DNA from: Delphinapterus leucas
Taxonomy: Eukaryota; Chordata; Mammalia; Artiodactyla; Monodontidae
Assembly (NCBI RefSeq): GCF_002288925.2
Contig: NW_022098092.1
Coordinates: 1,365,498 to 1,429,497, forward strand
Direction: 5' to 3'
Length of the DNA stretch: 64,000 nucleotides
Shown: positions 23,095-35,213 of the stretch, one piece after another
Layout of the letters: every line of letters begins with the position of its first letter
How positions within the stretch are numbered: position 1 is the first letter of the stretch
Made by a program: the position numbers and the translations under genes
The notes under the pieces: model-generated
What the model saw: only the letters and a program-made list of their open reading frames with translations
The model's database searches: none
Told to the model about the DNA's origin: nothing

Positions 23095-25520
23095 TTACCA
23101 CATCTTCTGTATCCATTCATCTGTTGATGGACACTTAGGTTGCTTCCATGTCCTGGCTGTTGTAAATAGAGCTGCTGTGAACATTTTGGTACATGACTCC
23201 TTTTGAATTATGGTTTTCTCAGGGTATATGACCAGTAGTGGGATTGCTGGGTCGTATGGTAGTTCTATTTTTAATTTTTTAAGGAACCTCCATACTGTTC
23301 TCCATAGTGGCTGTATCAATTTACATTCCCACCAACAGTGCAAGAGTGTTCCCTTTTCTCCACACCCTCTCCAGCATTTGTTGTTTGTAGATTTTCTGAT
23401 GATGCCCATTCTAACTGGTGTGAGGTGATACCTCATTGTAGTTTGATTTGCATTTCTCTAATAATTAGTGGTGTTGAGCAGCTTTTCATATGCTTCTTGG
23501 CCATCTGTATATCTTCTTTGGAGAAATGTCTATTTAGGTCTTCTGCCCAGTTTTTGATTGAGTAGTTCTTTTAATATTGAGCTGCTTTTATATTTTGGAG
23601 ATTAATCCTTTGTCCGTTGATTTGTTTGCAAATATTTTCTCCCATTCTGAGGGTTGTCTTTTTGTCTTGTTTATGGTTTCCTTTGCTGTGCAAAAGCTTT
23701 TAATTTTCATTAGGTCCCATTGGTTTATTTTTGTTTTTATTTCCATTTTTCTAGGAGGTGGATCAAAAAGGATCTTGCTGTCATTTATGTCAAAGAGTGT
23801 TTCTCCTATGTTTTCTTCTAAGAGTTTTATACTGTCTGCCCTTACATTTAAGTCTTTAATCCATTTTGAGTTTATTTTTGTGTATGGTGTTAGCAAGTGT
23901 TCTAATTTCATTTGTTTACACGTAGCTGTGCAGTTTTCCCAGCACCACTTATTGAAGAGGGTGTCTTTTCTCCATTGTCTATTCTTGCCTCCTTTATTAA
24001 AGATAAGGTGACCATATGTGCATGGGTTTATCTCTGGGCTTTCTATCCTGTTCCATTGATCTATCTTTCTGTTTTTGTGCCAGTACCATACTGTCTTGAT
24101 TACTGTAGCTTTGTAGTATAGTCTGAAGTCAGGGAGTCTGATTCTTCCAGCTCTGTTTTTCTTTCTCAAGACTGCTTTGGCTATTCGGGGTCTTCTGTGT
24201 TTCCATACAAATTGTGCAATTTTTTGTTCTAGTTCTGTGAAAAATGGCATTGATAGTTTGGTAGGGATTGCATTGAATCTGTAGATTGCTTTGGGTAGTA
24301 TAGTCATTTTCACAATGTTGATTCTTCCAATCCAAGAACATAGTATATCTCTCCCATCTGTTTATATCATTTTAAATTTCTTTCATCAGTGTTTTATAGT
24401 TTTCTTCATACAGGTCTTTTGTCTCCTTAGGTAGGTTTATTCCTAGGTATTTTATTCTTTTTGTTGCAGTGGTAAATGGGACTGTTTCCTTAATTTCTCT
24501 TGCAGATTTTTCATCATTAGTGTATAGGAATGCAAGAGATTTCTGTGCATTGATTTTGTATCCTGCTACTTTACCAAATTCATTGATTAGCTCTAGTAGT
24601 TTTCTGGTAGCATCTTTAGGATTCTCTATGTATAGTATCATGTCATCTGCAAACAGTGACAGTTTTACTTCTTCTTTTCCAATTTGGATTCCTTTTATTT
24701 CTTTTTCTTCTCTGATTGCTGTAACTAAAACTTCCAAAACTATGTTGAATAATAGTGGTGAGAGTGGGCAACCTTGTTTTGTTCCTGATCCTAGAGGAAA
24801 TGGTTTCAGTTTTTCACCATTGAGAATGATGTTTGCTGTGGGTTTGTCATATATGGCCTTCATTATGTTGAGGTAGGTTTCCCCTATGCCTGCTTTCTGG
24901 ATAGTTTTTATCATAAATGGGTGTTGAATTTTGTCAAAAGCTTTTTCTGCATCTCTTGAGATGATCATATAGGTTTTCTCCTTCAATTTGTTAATATGGT
25001 TTATCACATGGATTGATTTGCATGTATTGAAGAATCCTTGCATCCCTGGGGTAAACCCCACTTGATCATGGTGTATGATCCTTTTAATGTGCTGTTGGGT
25101 TCTGTTGGCTAGTATTTTGTTGAGGAGTTTTGCATCTGTGTTCATCAGAGATATTGGGCTGTAGTTTTCTTTTTTTGTGACATCGTTGTCTTGTTTTGGT
25201 ATCAGGGTGATGGTGGCCTCATAGAATGAGTTTGGGAGTGTTCCTCCCTCTGCTGTATTTTGGAAGAGTTTGAGAAGGATAGGTGTTAGCTCTTCTCTAA
25301 ATATTTGGTAGAATTGGCCTGTGAAGCCATCTGGTCCTGGGCTTTCGTTTGTTGCAAGATTTTTAATCACAGTTTTAATTTTAGTGCTTGTGATTGGTCT
25401 GTTTATATTTTCTATTTCTTCTTGGTTCAGTCTCGGAAGGTTGTGCTTTTCTAAGAATTTGTCCATGTCTTCCAGGTTGTCCATGTTATTGGCATAGAGT
25501 TGCTTGTAGAAATCTCTCAT
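23095..25520 (-). pseudogene. L1 copy B: ORF2 RT and C-terminal region, broken
   Basis: The minus-strand frame 24372-25520 holds the reverse transcriptase with the catalytic F-A-D-D block and G-T-K-Q-G-C-P-L-S upstream of it. Frame 23588-24313 covers the following thumb and C-terminal domain ([10 protein letters not shown]). Frame 23095-23436 covers the terminal Cys-rich segment (C-x3-C-x7-H-x4-C). Stops or shifts separate the three. The endonuclease part (26600-27290) is split by SINEs. Confidence 0.88.
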
Positions 25521-26228
25521 GATCCTTTGTATTTCTGCCGTGTCAGTTGTTACTTCTCCTTTTTCATTTCTAATTCTGTTGATGTGAGTCTTTTCCCTTT
25601 TTTCTTGGTGAGTCTGGCTAATGGTTTATCAATTTTGTTTATCTTCTCAAAGAACCAGCTTTTAGTTTTATTGATCTTTGCAATTGTTTCCTTCATTTCT
25701 TTTTAATTTATTTCTGATCTGATCTTTATGATTTCTTTCCTTCTGCTAACTCCGGGGTTTTTTTTGTTCTTCTTTTCTAATTGCTTTAGGTATAGGATTA
25801 GGTTGTTTGAGATTTTTCTTGTTTCTTGAGGTAGGTTTGTAATGCTATAAATTTCCCTCTTAGAACTGCTTTTGCTGCATCCCATAGGTTTTGGGTCGTT
25901 GTGTTTTCCTTGTCATTTGTTTCTAGGTATTTTTTGATTTCCTCTTTGATTTCCTCAGTGATCTATTAGTTACCTAATAGCATATTGTTCAGCCTCCGTG
26001 TGTTTGTATTTTTTACAGATTTTTTTTCCTATAATTGATATCTAGTCTTATAGCGTTGTAGTGGGAAAAGATACTTCATAGGATTTCAATTTTCTTAAAT
26101 TTACCAAGGCTTGATTTGTGACTCAAGATATGATCTATCCTGGAGAATGTTCCACAAACAGTTGAGAATAAAGTGTATTCTGTTGTTTTTGGATGGAACG
26201 TCCTATAAATATCAATTAAGTTCATCTT

Positions 26229-26566
26229 TTTTTGTTTTTTTATATATATATATATATTAGTAATACAGTTTTAATGTTATTTATTTTTTATTTATTTATT
26301 GTTGGCTGTGTTGGGTCTTGGTTTCTGTACGAGGGCTTTCTCTAGTTGCGGCGAGTGGGGGCCACTCTTCATCGTAGTGCGCGGGCCTCTCACTGTCGCG
26401 GCCTCTCTTGTTGCAGAGCACAGGCTCCAGACACGCAGGCTCAGTAGTTGTGGCTCACGGGCCCAGTTGCTCCACGGCATGTGGGATCTTCCCAAACCAG
26501 GGCTTGAACCCATGTCCCCTGCATTGGCAGGCAGATTCTTAACCACTGCACCACCAGGGAAGCCCT
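26229..26566 (-). mobile_element. CHR SINE, hybrid form, with extra tail
   Basis: Inserted in L1 copy B with TSD AGTTCATCTT (26219-26228 and 26567-26576). The body combines the long-form 3' part and the short-form 'gcgggcctctcactgtcgcgg' part. Between the usual aaataaat tail and the TSD lies extra sequence with a (TA)n tract at 26240-26257. Confidence 0.88.
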
Positions 26567-26872
26567 AGTTCATCTTGTTTAATGTGTCGTTTAAAGCTTG
26601 TGTTTCCTTATTTATTTTCATTTTGGATGATCTGTCCATTGGTGAAAGTGGGGTGTTACAGTCCCCTACTATTATTGTGTTAGTCGATTTCCCCTTTTAT
26701 GGCTATTAGCATTTGCCTTATGTATTGAGGTGCTTATATGTTGGGTGCATAAATATTTACAGTTGTTATATCTTCTTCTTGGATTGATCCTTTGATCATT
26801 TTGTAGTGTCTATAATCTTTATTTTTAAGTCTATTTTGTCTGATATGAGACTTTCTACTCCAGCTTTCTTTT

Positions 26873-27076
26873 TTTTTTTTTTTTGCGGTACATGGGCCTC
26901 TCACTGTTGTGCCCTCTCCCGTTGCGGAGCACAGGCTCCGGACGCGCAGGCTCAGCAGCCATGGCTCACGGGCCCAGCCGCTCCACAGCATGTGGGATCT
27001 TCCTGGACCGGGGCACGAACCCGTGTCCCCTGCATCGGCAGGTGGACTGTCAACCACTTCACCAGCAGGGAAGCCC
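26873..27076 (-). mobile_element. CHR SINE, short form
   Basis: Inserted in the endonuclease region of L1 copy B. TSD CTCCAGCTTTCTTTT at 26858-26872 and 27077-27091. Confidence 0.93.
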
Positions 27077-27374
27077 CTCCAGCTTTCTTTTGATTTCCAT
27101 TTGCATGGAATATCTTTTTCCATCCCCTCACTTGCAGTCTGTATGTGAACTGGGTCTGAATTGGGTCTAGGTCTGAATTGGGTCTCTTGTAGACACCATA
27201 TGTACTGGTCTTGTTTTTGTATCCATTCAGCCAGTCTGTTTGTTTTGTTTGGAGCATTTTAGCCATTTACATTTAAGGTAATTATCAATATACATGTTCC
27301 TGTTACTGTTTTTGTAATTGTTTTGGGTTTGTTTTTGTAGGTCTTTTCTTTCTCTTGTATTACCTGCCTAGAGA

Positions 27375-28333
27375 AGTTCCTTTAGCATTTGTTGTAAAGC
27401 TGGTTTGGTGGTGCTGAATTCTCTTAACTTTTGCTTATCTGTAAAGGTTTTAATTTCTCCATCAAATCTGAATGAGATCCTTGCTGGGTAGAGTAATCTT
27501 GGTTGTAGGTTTTTCCCTTTCATCACTTTAAATATGTCCTCCCACTCCCTTCTGGCTTGCAGAGTTTCTGCTGAAAAATCAGTTGTTAACTTTATGGGGA
27601 TTCAGTTGTACGTTATGTGTTGCTTTTCCTTTGCTGCTTTCAATATTTTTTCTTTTTATTTAATTTTTGATAGTTTAATTAGTATGTGTCTTAGTGTGTT
27701 TCCCTTTGGATTTATCCTGTATGGTACTCTCTGTGCTTCCTGTACTTGATTGACTGTTTCCTTTCCCATGTTAGAGAAGTTTTCGACTATAATCTCTTCA
27801 AACGTTTTCTCAGACCCTTTCTTTTTCTCTTCTTCTTCTGGGACCCCTATAATTCGAATGTTGGTGTGTTTAATGTTGTCCCAGAGGTCTCTGAAACTGT
27901 CCTCAATTCTTTTCATTCTTTTTCCTTTATTCTGCTCCCTGGCAGTTATTTCCACCATTTTATCTTCCAGCTCACTTATCTGTTCTTCTGCCTCAGTTAT
28001 TCTGTTATTGATTCCTTCTAGAGTATTTTTAATTTCAGTAATTGTGTTGTTCATCACTGTTTGTTTGCTCTTTAGCACTTCTAGGGCCTTGTTAAATGTT
28101 TCTTGTATTTTCTCCATTCTGGTTCTGAGATTTTGGATCATCTTTACTATCATTACTCTAAATTCTTTTTCAGGTAGGTTGCCCATTTCATCTCCATTTA
28201 TTTGGTCTTGTAGGTTTTTACCTTGCTCCTTTGTCTGTAACATATATTTTTTGTCTTTTTTTTTAAATTTATTTTTTGATGCGTGGTGCTGTATTCCTGT
28301 CTTACTGATTATTTGGCCTGAGACGTGTAGCAC
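27375..28333 (-). pseudogene. L1 copy B: ORF1, broken by a stop
   Basis: The frame 28333 to 27656 gives the coiled coil (I-T-E-A-E-E-Q-I-S-E-L-E) and RRM start of ORF1p. TAA then occurs where copy A has a Tyr codon (K-I-K-Y). The C-terminal domain continues after the stop to 27375. Overall it is close to copy A. Confidence 0.85.
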
Positions 28334-29835
28334 TGGGGTTTGCAGACAGTTTGATAGAGCTGGGTCTTGGTGCTGAGATGAGGAACTCTGGTAGGCCTCG
28401 CTCGGATTGATATTCCTTGGGGTCTGAGGTTCTCTGTTAGTCCAGCAGTTTGCATTCGGAACTCACACCACAGGAGCTTGTGTTTGACCTCCGGCCTGGG
28501 AACCAAGAAACTGCAAGCTTCGTGATGCAATTAAAAAAAGGAAGAAAGAAAGAAAAAAAAGGAGCAGTACAATGTCAAAGAATAAAAAACAAAATGAAAT
28601 CAGAAAGATAAAAAATATATTAGAAAAAATAAAACTATAATTGAAACAACTGCAACAAGGTGAAATAAAACCACAGCAAAAACAAGAAAAGAGAAAGGGG
28701 GGGTGGGACAGCGAGCCAAAAGGAGAGATCACTAGCAAAGTATAAAGAATAAAAGTTAGAAAAATAAAAGATTTATTAGGAAAAATAGAAATATAAAAGA
28801 ATCAACAGGGAATCAGCAAGGTAAAACAGAACCTCAATGTAAAAGAGGGATAAAGAAAAAAAAAAAGGCCTAGGCTATGGGGGCGGAGTTTAGGTAGGGC
28901 GTGGAACTTAGGTGGGGGCAGGGTTTAGGGTGGGGTGGGTCCTAAGCGGGTGGGGGGGTGATGTTTGAGCATGGGGCGGGGCCTCTGCTTAGGACCTGCA
29001 CAGAAGAGGAGAGGCAGCACCTTGAGAGGAGGGCCTCTGGAGTGTGGGGTTCCGGAGTTTGGAGGTAGGGCCCTGAGTGAGGGTGTGTGAGTGGGGTTTA
29101 GGCCCAGCTCTTTGGAGGGAGTCTCTGAGTGTAGAGGTAGGGCCCTGGGTGGGGGTGTAAGGGTGGGGTTTGGGCTCTGCGCAGCAGAAGGGAGGCTCTG
29201 AGGCCAGAGGATTAGGCCTGGGAGACCAACAGGCTTCCTGGTGCCTAAGTGGACAGGGAAAGCACTGGCCTGGTTCCCTTCCGTTCCTTTGTGCCCCTCC
29301 CCCACTGTCTCCCCCAGGGTCTCCCCTGTTGCCCCTCAACTCCTAACCATGGGTGGATCCTGCTGGGTGTAGGAACTCCTTCCCTCCCCCAGCCACCCCT
29401 TGGGGTGCTGTCCCGGAGGTCCGGCCTTTACGTTTGCTCCCCCTTACCTCCTTCCCACTCCCTCAGGACCCACCCAGCTGGAGGAGGCCTAGGTGGGCAG
29501 AGGATCAGGTCCAGGATCTCAACAGATTCCTGGAGGGTCCAAGTGCGCAGGGGAAACCTGGCCACGCTCCTTTTTGATCCTCTGCCCTCCCAGTGGTTCC
29601 CCAATTTATCCCTTCCCCTCCCCCAGCTGCCCCTCAGGGGCACCATTCCCGTCTGGCCTCCACTTCTCCTCCCCCTTCACTCTCCCAAGCCTCACGTCCT
29701 ACCCGATCACTGGGGTTTCCTCCTGTCCCCTTAGGTGTCTGTGGTCCCCCAGGGGTGCCAGGTAGGTGCCCTAGTTGTGAGGAGTTGCGAATTATGCTGC
29801 CTCCTACTACGCTGTCTTGACTCCGCCCCACCAGA
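28334..29835 (-). mobile_element. L1 copy B: 5'UTR with G-rich repeats
   Basis: After an A-rich part (28530-28870) comes a G-run-rich part on the + strand (28875-29210). It has two imperfect units of about 70 bp that share aggtagggccctg (29061 and 29129). A C-rich part (29270-29830) follows. Sequence order and composition differ from the 5'UTR of copy A. Open frames here are artefacts of composition. Confidence 0.7.
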
Positions 29836-30734
29836 CTTTATCATTTTTGTATGTCTTCATGATTAGTATTTTGATAACAACATCTGAGTTTCTTGAGTTA
29901 ACATGCTATAATGTACTTAACCATGGCCTTGTTTTTACGTATCTAAGTAAGTTAAGTCACCTTATAGGTTATAGGGTAATGAACATATTTTTGTGTAACA
30001 CTTTTCTTCTTTTCAGTGATTGTTCAGGATAAATTCCCAGAAGTGGTATCACTTTGTTTGAGAAAGCACATCTGTACGGGTTATGACATAGTGCCTTGAT
30101 TATTTCAAAAGTGTTTTATAAATTTACATTGTAACTGGCCATATATAGATATGTCAGCTTTACCATAGTTGCAGAGCTGTATCTGTTTTGGAAAAGGAAG
30201 TTCTTAGGAAAAGATTAGGGCAGGAAAATAATTTATCTTTTGTTGTTGTTGTTATATGGAATGTTCTCTTTCAGCCATTTTGAACAACCGCAAATTATTC
30301 AGGTTCTCTCTGTCTAGTTTTGTGTTCTGGTTTGTTTGGATTGTTAACAGCCTGTTTGCACATCTCAGTGGGAGGCTAACCTGAATGTTGGGAGATGTTA
30401 ATCATCATAAATTATGACCAGCATAATCAGCTTCACACAAATTGTGTAGTACTTTGTGTTTAGAATCAGCAGAATCATTTGATAAGCTGAGTCAAGCCAA
30501 TTCAGTTAGAGAGTCTAAGGTTGACACTTGCTGACATTTTCCTTTAAGGAGCATGCCTCCTGGGTGGTATTCCAGTTTGTTTCTCTCTTTCTTCTAATGG
30601 TTGGGTTCTTATTACAGTAGAGAGGTCAGGTAAAATGTGTCCTAGTCAGCAGTGATGTTTATCGGACTTTATTCTCAGATCATGGTTATATAAAAAATAA
30701 GAGACAGTAACTAGTGAATGAGTGTCCTTTTTTT
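29836..30734. other. Noncoding intron sequence
   Basis: About 0.9 kb of AT-rich sequence. I recognise no exon and no repeat family. Confidence 0.35.
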
Positions 30735-30746
30735 AAAAAATAAATT

Positions 30747-30777
<31 letters not shown>

Positions 30778-31075
30778 TGGCTGTGTTGGGTCTTCGTTGC
30801 TGCACGGGCTTTTCTCTGGTTGTGGCAAGTGGGGGCTACTCTTTTTTGTGGTGCGCAGGCTTCTCATCGTGGTGGCTTCTCTTGTTGCGGAGCACGGGCT
30901 CTAGGTGCACGGGTTTCAGTAGTTGTGGGTCGCGGGCTCTAGAGCACAGGCTCAGTAGTTGTGGCACACAGGCTTAGTTGCTCTGGCATGTGGGATCTTC
31001 CTGGACCAGGGCTTGAACTCGTGTCACCTGCATCGGCAGGCAGATTCTTACCACTGCACCACCAGGGAAGTCCCA
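30735..31075 (-). mobile_element. CHR SINE, long form
   Basis: Antisense full-length copy with an (ATTT)n tail. GTCCTTTT(T)AAA occurs at both ends. Confidence 0.9.
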
Positions 31076-31129
31076 GGTCCTTTTAAAAAAATTTTTTTTT
31101 TCTCTCTGGGTCTTGTCTAAGAAATAGTT

Positions 31130-32105
31130 GACTACTCCACAATTACAAAGATTTTTCACCTATGTTTTCTTCTAGGACTTTTATAGTTTTAGCTTTTACA
31201 TTTAGATATATATTCCATTTTGAGTTAATTTTTTGTGTATAGTATGGATTACCAGTTCTAGTACCATTTGCTGAAAAGGACTGTTGATGAAAATCAATTG
31301 AAAAATTGATTTGTGGATCTATTTCTGAATTTTCTATTATGTTCCATTAAATGAGCTTGTTGGGATTTTTATTGGGATTGTCTTGAATCTATAAATCAAG
31401 TTGGGGAGACTTGATATCTTACTTTCTGAATTAGGTTGCTATTATTTTTTTCTTTATTCTTAGTTAGAATTCACCAGTGATTAATGTCAGATGGCCTTGG
31501 GTTTTCTTTATGGAGGGGTTTTTAATTAGAAATTCAAATTGTTTAATAGATGTAAGGCTATTCAGATTTTCTGTTTCTTCTTGTGTCAGTTTTCATAATT
31601 TATGTTTTTCAGTGATTTTTTTGTTTGTTTGTTTCAGTTAAGTCAGTGTTTCTCAGTCCTTTTTTCATTACTGTTCCCTGAAGGATCCTTTTTAGACTTT
31701 GTTTTCCTAGCCACCTCTGTCCCCATGAAATTTTAATACCACAGATAATGCTATATATCCTGTTTATGTACTGACTTATATATCCATTTTTTATGTGTAA
31801 AGAGAGTAAGATTTTTTTGGACTTCCGAGAACCAGTTTTTGTCTACTTGGGGATGATATCATGCCTATTGAGAATGAATGATCTGGTTTGTCAAATTTAT
31901 TGGCATAAAATTGTCCACAATATTCCCTTATTATCCTTTTCATGAGTGTAGAATCTGTAGTATTACATCCCCTCTTTTATTGTTGTGTTGTTGACTTACA
32001 TGTTTTCTTTTTCTCCTTCATCAGTTTAATTAGAGTTTTATAAATTTTATTGACCTTTTAATGGAATCAATTTTTGGTATTAATTTTTTTTTTTATCCTG
32101 AAGCT
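31130..32105 (-). mobile_element. Ancient L1 ORF2, antisense
   Basis: 'tatgttttcttctaggacttttatag', 'ttgatatcttactttctga' and 'tttaattagagttttataaa' blocks in L1 order, heavily decayed. It resumes at 32840-33060 after two SINEs. Confidence 0.65.
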
Positions 32106-32487
32106 TTTTTTAAAAATTTATTTATTTATTTATTTACTTAATTTTGGCTGCATTGGGTCTCCTTTTTTGTGCACAGGCTTTGTCTAGTTGTGGTGAGCAG
32201 GGGCTACTCTTCACTGTGGTGTGTGGGCATCTCATTGCGGTGGCTTCTCATTACAGAGCATGGGCTCTAGGCATGTGGACTTCAGTAGTTGTGGTGAGTG
32301 GGTTCAGTAGTTGTGGTGAGCGGGTTCAGTAGTTGTGGCTCGTGTGCTCTAGAGCACAGGCTTAGTAGCTGTGGTGCACAGGTTTTGGTGCTCCGCGGCA
32401 TGTGGGATCTTCCCAGAGCAGGGTTGAACCCGTGTCCTCTGCATTGGCAGGTGGAATCTTAACCACTGCACTGCCAGGGAAATCCCT
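32106..32487 (-). mobile_element. CHR SINE, long form
   Basis: Antisense copy with an extra internal 'gtggtgagtgggttcagtagtt' repeat. Head ends ctgccagggaaatccct reversed. Confidence 0.88.
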
Positions 32488-32489
32488 AA

Positions 32490-32837
32490 ATTTTTTTTTC
32501 TTTTTTTAAATTTATTTTTGGCTGCATTGGGTCTTCCTTGCTGCGCGCGGGCTTTCTCTAGTTGTGGTGAGCAGGGGCTACTCATTGTGGTGGCTTCTCT
32601 TGTTGCAGAGCACGGGCTCTAGGCGCATGGGCTTCAGTAGTTGCAGCGTGGGGGCTCAGTAGTTGTGGCGTGCGGGCTCAGTAGTTGCAGCTCGTGGGCT
32701 CTAGAGCGCAGTCTCAGTTGTGGTGCATGGGCTTAGTTGCTCCGTGGCATGTGGGATCTTCCCGGCCCAGGGATTGTACTGGTGTCCCCTGCATTGGCAG
32801 GTGGATTCTTAATCACTGTGCCACCAGGGAAGTCCCT
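32490..32837 (-). mobile_element. CHR SINE, long form, adjacent to the previous one
   Basis: Antisense copy starting within a few bases of its neighbour. Head ends caccagggaagtccct reversed. The two form a head-to-tail pair. Confidence 0.88.
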
Positions 32838-33665
32838 TTTTTTCTTTATTGTATGCCATCTTCTATTTCATTGATTTCTGCTCTTTATATTTCTTTCTTT
32901 CTTCTTACTCTGGGTGAATTTCACTCTTCATTTTTTGGTTTTTTAAAGAAGAAAGCTTGGATCTCTGACTTTAAACTTTTCTTCTTTTCTAATATGATCA
33001 TGTATAGCTATACGTTTCCCTGTAAACATTGTGTTAGGTACCTTCCACAAATTTTGATATGTTATGCTTTCATTCTCATTAAGGTCACTTCAGATTCATT
33101 TGGGTGAATTTTTTATGTGGAGATTCAATTTTAGGGATCCCTCATCCTTATTGATTTTATTTTACTTTTTAAAAATAGGTTTAACCTTTACCTGGTTAAG
33201 TCAAGGATATACAAAAAGGTATATGCAGAGAAATGTCACTCCCTCCCTACCCCTTCCACTTTTTGCCCAACTACCTATATATAACCACGTGCATTAGTTT
33301 CTAATTTTTCCTTCCTGTGTCAGTCTTTGCAAAAAGTAGCATACTGTATACTCTTTTGTGTTTTTTTTTTAACTTATTACCGTATCTTTGAAATCATTCT
33401 GTTCCCAGACCATAGATACCTTCCTTATTCTTCTTTACAGTTTTATGTATGTATACCTGAGTTTATTCAAGCAATGTCCTATTGTAGTCATGTGGACTCT
33501 GGTGTTTTGCAAATTCAAACAGTGTTGCAGTGAAAAATATAGTGCCTATTTACTTTTTTAAAAAATTGGAAATATTTCATTAGAGTAAATTGCTAGAATT
33601 GGGATTGCTGTTTCATATATGTAGTTTGTTAGACATTGCCAAAATCCTCTCCATAGGTAATATAC
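32838..33665 (-). mobile_element. Ancient L1 remainder and unclassified sequence
   Basis: ORF2-like sequence to about 33060 ('catttcattgatttctgctc', 'aaagcttggatctctgac'), then about 600 bp that I cannot classify. Confidence 0.45.
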
Positions 33666-33681
33666 AAAATGGCAATATTCT

Positions 33682-34107
33682 TATTTTTTTTATATTGGAG
33701 TAAAATTGCTTTATAATGTTGTGTTAGTTTCTGCTGTACAATGAAGTGAATCAGCTATATGTATATGTACATCCCCTCCCCCTTGGACCTCCCTCCCATC
33801 CCCACCCCCCCCCCCCCTCATCTAGGTTGTCACAGAGCACCGAGCTGAGCTCCCTGTGCTATACAGCAGGTTCCCACTAGCTATGTATTTTACACATGGT
33901 AGTGTATTTATGTCAAACCTAATCTCTCAATTCATCCCACTGTCTCCTACCCCCCGTGTCCACATGTCCGTTCTCTACATCTACATCTCTGTTTCTGCCC
34001 TGCAAATAAGTTTACCTGTACTGTTTTTCTAGATTGCACATATATGTGTTAATATACGATATATGTTTTTCTCTTTCTGGCTTACCTCACTCTGTATGAC
34101 AGACTCT
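33682..34107 (-). mobile_element. 5'-truncated L1, 3' end only
   Basis: A 426-bp antisense 3'UTR and ORF2-end copy, with a C-run at about 33805-33818. It is flanked by a perfect 16-bp TSD AAAATGGCAATATTCT (33666-33681 and 34108-34123). Confidence 0.92.
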
Positions 34108-34744
34108 AAAATGGCAATATTCTAATTCTGTCATTTCTATTTATTAGCTGGAATAATTCTTTAAAGAGAAACTTCTTTTCACCTGGTTGGTTACCCAGTA
34201 GTATAGCTTGTGTTGGAAGAGTAGAACAAAAGCTTGATTCTCTATCCTTTTATTTACCAGTTTTCAGAATAGTTGATTCACTAATATTCTTCAACAGTGA
34301 CCAGTTAGTTGTTTTTTTTTTAAGTACTATTATGAACTCATAGATTTAGACATATTTAGTGTGTTTTAATTCATTGCATTCATTATCCTTATTGATGTTC
34401 CAGTGGTCCCATTTTTAGCCAGTGAGAACCTTTTTAAGTTGGCTCATGAGTTCTTTTGATATGACCCTAGTTATATCGGATAGATTCATTGCTCACAGAT
34501 ATGATAGATATTCTGGTTCATCTTCTACATTTCATGCTGCAGACTTGGAATCAACTATTTCTCTCCGAGGTAACCCAGTTGCTTTTAATGGGAAATGGTG
34601 TTTGGAGATGAAATTCTGGTCGTTAGAAATGTTCTTTTCTACTGGGTAAATCAGAGGATTCTGAAGAGTAAAATTATTCTAGTTAAATGTTGAGCTTGAA
34701 GCAAATATGTATAAAGTGATATGTAGCAAAAAGCCCTGGAGTGG

Positions 34745-34890
34745 GAGTTAGTTCCTCTTATTTATTCATTCACCAGATATTTATTGAATATCTACCAGGT
34801 GCCAGGTACTCTTTTCTTGTGCTGGAGATACAACAGTGAACAAAAATAGGCAGAAACTCTGCCTTCATGGGAGTTCACAGTCTAGTTAAC
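34745..34890 (-). mobile_element. L2 LINE 3' end
   Basis: 'ttcattcaccagatatttattgaatatctaccaggtgcc' and 'gagatacaacagtgaacaaaa' form the antisense 3' end of L2. Confidence 0.75.
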
Positions 34891-35088
34891 CCAGGATTCT
34901 TGTAACTGCTGCTACTGATCTTTGCCAGCACCTTACCTTTTGGGGCTTTCCTCATTTGTAAAATTATAAAATTGTACTAAATGGTCTGTAGTGTCTCTGC
35001 TTGAAAAGTTTAATAATTTTGTTTCTTGTCTACGTGCTGATTCAATGTTTGTGGTGTCCTTCTCTCTCTTTTCCCGATCTTCTTACAG

Positions 35089-35213
35089 AAATGACAGAAG
35101 AAGAACAGTTTGCTTTGGCTGTCAAAATGAGTGAACAGGAAGCTAGGGAGGTGAACAGCCAGGAGGAGGAAGAAGAGGAGCTCTTGAGGAAAGCCATTGC
35201 TGAAAGCCTGAAT
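35089..35213 (+). CDS. UIMC1: UIMC1 exon with UIM1 and UIM2
   Basis: The 125-nt exon follows acceptor cgatcttcttacag and ends at AAT before gtaaat. It encodes both ubiquitin-interacting motifs. UIM1 has the acidic lead E-E-E, then Phe-Ala-Leu-Ala and the invariant Ala..Ser pair (A39 and S43, counting from the first codon in the window). UIM2 has six consecutive Glu, then [11 protein letters not shown] with A64 and S68. In RAP80 the short rigid linker between the two UIMs selects K63-linked chains. That linker is present with an N-S-Q-E motif, an SQ site of the ATM/ATR type. The recalled human UIM1 reads A-L-K-M where this copy has A-V-K-M, a conservative change. A frame extending left to 35001 is intron read-through. 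Confidence 0.97.

Larger units (their letters stand above)
22745..29835 (-). mobile_element. L1 copy B, near full length, antisense, two SINEs inside
   Basis: The 3'UTR begins at the left ('tatacagcaggttcttatta'), followed by ORF2 (23000-27290) and ORF1 (27375-28333). A 5'UTR of about 1.5 kb ends near 29835. Total length is about 7.1 kb including two CHR SINEs (26229-26566, 26873-27076). ORF1 and ORF2 both carry stops, so it cannot move by itself. It sits in the largest UIMC1 intron, opposite to transcription. Confidence 0.88.

Noticed and set aside
29249..29734. 161-codon open frame, Pro/Leu/Ser-rich
   Set aside because: It lies in the C-rich part of the L1 copy B 5'UTR. All three frames are open nearby because of base composition.
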